Positions 5,226 to 6,707 of a DNA stretch of 6,707 nucleotides are shown here, piece after piece (the stretch's first letter is position 1; the number at the start of each line of letters is the position of its first letter). The position numbers were made by a program, and so were the translations under genes. Below the pieces are notes generated by a model. The model saw nothing but the letters and a program-made list of their open reading frames with translations, ran no database searches and was not told where the DNA came from. The DNA is taken from contig CAYVNM010000013.1 in assembly GCA_964453075.1 (NCBI GenBank), forward strand, positions 1 to 6,707, read 5' to 3'. Source of the DNA: C7867-006 sp964453075 (GTDB lineage Bacteria > Patescibacteriota > Minisyncoccia > Phycocordibacterales > DATDWN01).

Positions 5226-5864
5226 TCAGACCTTGAGCACAGCCACGAAATCGCCTTCATTACGAATATTGGCTAAAGGGAAATCGTCCGCGGTCCATCT
5301 GTCCCTGCTAGGAGAATAACGCATGAAGAAACTTCGCTCCTGTCCACCAGAGTCTTGAAATGTTGCGCCGTCAAAGAATATTCTGCGTGTCCCCACCCCA
5401 AAAGGAAGAGACATTTCTGCAGGGATTTGCTCCGGGCGCAGAAGGAGAGCTTCCATTACGGCAGAATCCAAAAGCACTAACCTTTCCGTAAGCAAACGTT
5501 CACGTGTCTCAAAACCGTTTGTTTTGGGTTGATTAGGTTGAGAATATGTCCTTAGCAAGATCTTTGATGGGTAGATAGTTCGAATTTTGGAATTATTTTG
5601 ATCGAATTTAATTAACCCACCTTCTTTTATCCTTGGAAACCCATTGTCACATCTGTGGACCTCAAGTTCAATAGGATTCGCAAGGTTCTTAAACATTTGC
5701 CCCAAGGCAAACGAAAGATCCTCCCCTTTGTTGGTCAAATCTATGACCGACTTTATATCGAGACCGCAGAGTTGTAAAGCTTTTGGCAAAGCCAAGCCTA
5801 CGCTGCTTGCTACGGTTGCAAATTGGCTAATACTCACATCATTGGCTGTTCCACGATTGCTCAT
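5226..5864 (-). CDS. Hypothetical protein with a C-terminal block typical of Patescibacteria proteins
   Basis: This is a 212-residue soluble protein of unknown function. Its N-terminal part (residues 8-40) is helical. The C-terminal part, LLRPEQIPAE (141-150), then GTRRIFFDGATFQDSGG (158-174), RSFFMRY, a tryptophan and a short 'NIRNEGDFVAVLKV' end, follows the layout 'LL..P..IPEEWKG...FFWGT.y..s.G...vr...W..' that I recall from many hypothetical proteins in Parcubacteria-type genomes. It is a divergent copy, lacking the usual tryptophans. The start at 5864 is chosen because AAAGGA stands 6 nt before the ATG. The longer frame would need TTG at 5918, which has no such site. The TGA stop argues against a code in which TGA is glycine. 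The gene is monocistronic, with an extended -10 promoter upstream and a hairpin terminator just after the stop. Its G+C content (about 52% in a sampled block) differs sharply from that of the defence genes. Confidence 0.75.
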   Translation of the reverse strand: MSNRGTANDVSISQFATVASSVGLALPKALQLCGLDIKSVIDLTNKGEDLSFALGQMFKNLANPIELEVHRCDNGFPRIKEGGLIKFDQNNSKIRTIYPSKILLRTYSQPNQPKTNGFETRERLLTERLVLLDSAVMEALLLRPEQIPAEMSLPFGVGTRRIFFDGATFQDSGGQERSFFMRYSPSRDRWTADDFPLANIRNEGDFVAVLKV

Positions 5865-5870
5865 GGCTGT

Positions 5871-5876
5871 TCCTTT
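5871..5876 (-). promoter_or_regulatory. Shine-Dalgarno site deciding the start at 5864
   Basis: AAAGGA on the minus strand ends 6 nt before the ATG. It is the only clear Shine-Dalgarno sequence I see before a gene in the window, and it supports the 212-residue form over a TTG start at 5918. Confidence 0.75.
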
Positions 5877-5884
5877 CAGTGTGG

Positions 5885-5928
5885 GCTCAAACGAACATGT
5901 TTGTCTACCCAAAGACAATACTATATCA
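5885..5928 (-). promoter_or_regulatory. Extended -10 promoter and hairpin leader of the 5226-5864 gene
   Basis: TGATATAGT (5920-5928, minus strand) is TGn plus TATAGT, close to the TGATATAAT before the helicase gene. Transcription from about 5913 would give a leader of roughly 50 nt ending in the AAAGGA site. Within it CAAAC and GTTTG can pair around ATGTTC, with GGG and CCC able to extend the stem outward across a small internal loop. A regulatory role for the hairpin is a guess. Confidence 0.4.
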
Positions 5929-5936
5929 TTTTTTAC

Positions 5937-5973
5937 AAAAACAAAACCGCCGGAGCAGTTTTGCTTAGGCGGT
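5937..5973 (-). terminator. Rho-independent terminator of the 5973-6500 gene
   Basis: Starting at the last base of the TGA stop, the minus strand gives ACCGCC pairing with GGCGGT, with an inner AGCA/TGCT helix around AAAC, followed by TTTTGTTTTTG. The right arm and tail are identical over 15 nt to the terminator at 5184-5214. Confidence 0.75.
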
Positions 5974-6500
5974 CAGAACTCAAGTATCGTAGCCCCACTA
6001 ACATTCACAACACCTCGATACAGCAAGTGTGGCATGTGGCCGTAAAAAAGTGATTCTGCACCAAACTTATTCATCGACCACTTTGCACAATTTGGTACCA
6101 GCGCAAGCTGCTCTTTGTCTTCGTCTGCGAGTTCGGAGAACCTTACATACTCCGGCTTGTCTGACTCTCGATCAATCAACCACTGTGGTCGATGTCGATA
6201 AAGGACGAGCTGATTCTGATCCAGATCGTCAGACTTGATCACAAAAGCTTTGCCTGAACCAGGGACTAATCCGAATTCACGACGAGCCTCAACGATAAGG
6301 TTCGGAGCAATCGGGCTCAGGAAGACAACATCATTCCAGAGGCAACCCAGAAATGGGATGACTTGCTCCATGGTGGCTTCGCGCCCAGAGTACTTCGCAG
6401 CTGCGCTACTGTATAAATCTGGACGAATGGTTTTGAGTTGATTCAGTGGGTAAATGTCTCGCCCACTAAAACCTTTCGGGATTGTGTGATACAAGAACAT
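5973..6500 (-). CDS. Conserved-looking hypothetical protein (YHTIP / IPFLGCLWNDV motifs)
   Basis: This 175-residue protein has no signal peptide or clear membrane helix. I cannot assign a function. Recognisable blocks are YHTIP (4-8), YPLNQLKTIRPDLY (17-30), KYSGRE (36-41) and IPFLGCLWNDVVFLSPI (48-64). I have a loose memory of similar blocks in uncharacterised bacterial proteins with the same order, but no structure or activity is linked to them. The middle (QLVLYRHRPQWLIDRESDKPEYVRF) is charged. The C-terminus (GVVNVSGATILEF) is hydrophobic but too short and polar to be a membrane anchor. The first ATG is used; it has no Shine-Dalgarno sequence, and a later start would remove the YHTIP block. 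The TGA stop runs straight into a terminator. It is one of three minus-strand genes at this end, each with its own terminator, so it is probably monocistronic. Confidence 0.7.
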   Translation of the reverse strand: MFLYHTIPKGFSGRDIYPLNQLKTIRPDLYSSAAAKYSGREATMEQVIPFLGCLWNDVVFLSPIAPNLIVEARREFGLVPGSGKAFVIKSDDLDQNQLVLYRHRPQWLIDRESDKPEYVRFSELADEDKEQLALVPNCAKWSMNKFGAESLFYGHMPHLLYRGVVNVSGATILEF

Positions 6501-6531
6501 TTTGTTTAGAAAGAAGTTGAACTAAATTAAC

Positions 6532-6552
6532 AATAACACGAAAAGTGTTATT
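6532..6552 (-). terminator. Probable terminator of the right-edge gene
   Basis: AATAACAC (6532-6539) pairs with GTGTTATT (6545-6552) around GAAAA. On the minus strand it lies 9 nt after the TAG stop at 6562 and is followed by the moderately T-rich GTTAATTTAG. The stem is AT-rich and lacks a long T run, so termination may be weak. It also lies about 30-50 bp upstream of the 6500 start, so it could instead be an operator. Confidence 0.45.
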
Positions 6553-6561
6553 AGTCAAAGA

Positions 6562-6707
6562 CTACTTCACACTGAACTCGGCGCGGACTGTGGCGGTGAT
6601 CTTCTTCTCAATGCTGGATGTGTCATAGGCCCCTCCTCCATCATAATCAACGCTGTTCTTGGCTGTTACTTGGAATACACCAGACGAGAGGGAGATAATC
6701 TTGCCAA
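6562..6707 (-). CDS. C-terminal 47 codons of an unidentified, possibly pilin-like or exported protein (partial)
   Basis: Reading inward from the right edge, the frame is open for 47 codons to TAG. It gives GKIISLSSGVFQVTAKNS, a glycine-rich turn (YDGGGAY, residues 21-27) and EKKITATVRAEFSVK at the end. Alternating hydrophobic and polar residues suggest beta strands. A last strand of the form 'I.KKITATVRAEF' is common at the C-terminus of type IV pilin-like and PilX-like proteins, where a processed N-terminal helix would lie outside this window. That reading is weak: the diagnostic N-terminus is missing. Codon use is G/C-ending (AAG, ATC, GCC), like the other right-hand genes and unlike the AT-rich defence genes. 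Confidence 0.6.
   Translation of the reverse strand, partial: GKIISLSSGVFQVTAKNSVDYDGGGAYDTSSIEKKITATVRAEFSVK

Noticed and set aside
4955..5260. Minus-strand frame of 101 codons opposite the VOC gene
   Set aside because: Serine-rich shadow frame that crosses the bidirectional terminator and the end of another gene.
5865..5918. Extension of the 5226-5864 gene to a TTG at 5918
   Set aside because: The ATG at 5864 has AAAGGA at the right distance; the extension overlaps the predicted promoter and leader.
5644..6441. Plus-strand frames of 68-133 codons opposite the two hypothetical genes
   Set aside because: They run through the terminator and promoter between the minus-strand genes and show no recognisable domain.
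1..6707. CRISPR arrays, tRNA or rRNA genes, insertion sequences, integrases
   Set aside because: I saw no regularly spaced repeats, no cloverleaf, no transposase or integrase frame and no long terminal inverted repeats. No gene-free stretch exceeds about 175 bases.

Overview
The window looks like part of a bacterial chromosome, probably from Patescibacteria (Candidate Phyla Radiation, Paceibacteria/Parcubacteria-like). The main clue is the hypothetical protein at 5226-5864 (-). Its C-terminal block (LLRPEQIPAE, then GTRRIFFDGATF, then an aromatic/arginine tail) matches the pattern of a hypothetical family I recall from Parcubacteria genomes. Genes there end in TGA, so a code reading TGA as glycine (Gracilibacteria/Absconditabacteria) does not fit. 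The assignment rests on memory of protein families, not on a search.

Layout, left to right. (a) 1-91 (-): first 30 codons of a UvrD/PcrA-like superfamily 1 helicase. (b) 99-1206 (-): a two-gene toxin-antitoxin operon, with an HTH-Panacea (SocA/DUF4065-like) antitoxin first and a RelE/HigB-like putative toxin 10 nt behind it. (c) 1207-1540: a compact control region with two divergent promoters whose -35 boxes lie 17 bp apart, a 13-bp palindrome, and an untracked 36-codon gene (1381-1491, +) that has its own promoter, a potentially structured leader and an 18-bp-stem terminator. (d) 1540-4632 (-): a single-chain restriction-modification enzyme of 1030 residues. It has an N-terminal PD-(D/E)XK nuclease, an N6-adenine methyltransferase and a type ISP/LlaBIII-like specificity domain, but no helicase. 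(e) 4704-5180 (+): a PhnB-like VOC-fold protein. (f) 5226-5864 and 5973-6500 (-): two hypothetical genes, each with its own GGCGGTTTTG-type terminator. (g) 6562-6707 (-): the C-terminal end of a possible pilin-like or exported protein.

Composition splits the window. By hand counts, sampled blocks of the 92-4690 segment are about 25-38% G+C. Sampled blocks at 1-90 are about 44%, and at 4920-4980 and 5400-5460 about 47-52%. Regions b-d therefore look like an acquired defence module set between the helicase gene and the VOC gene. The restriction enzyme would attack incoming DNA, and the toxin-antitoxin pair may provide abortive defence or stabilise the island. The HTH antitoxin is well placed to control both its own operon and the divergent small gene. 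Several starts lack a Shine-Dalgarno sequence and have a -10 box 6-8 nt before the ATG, which suggests leaderless transcripts. The 5226-5864 gene is the clear exception.
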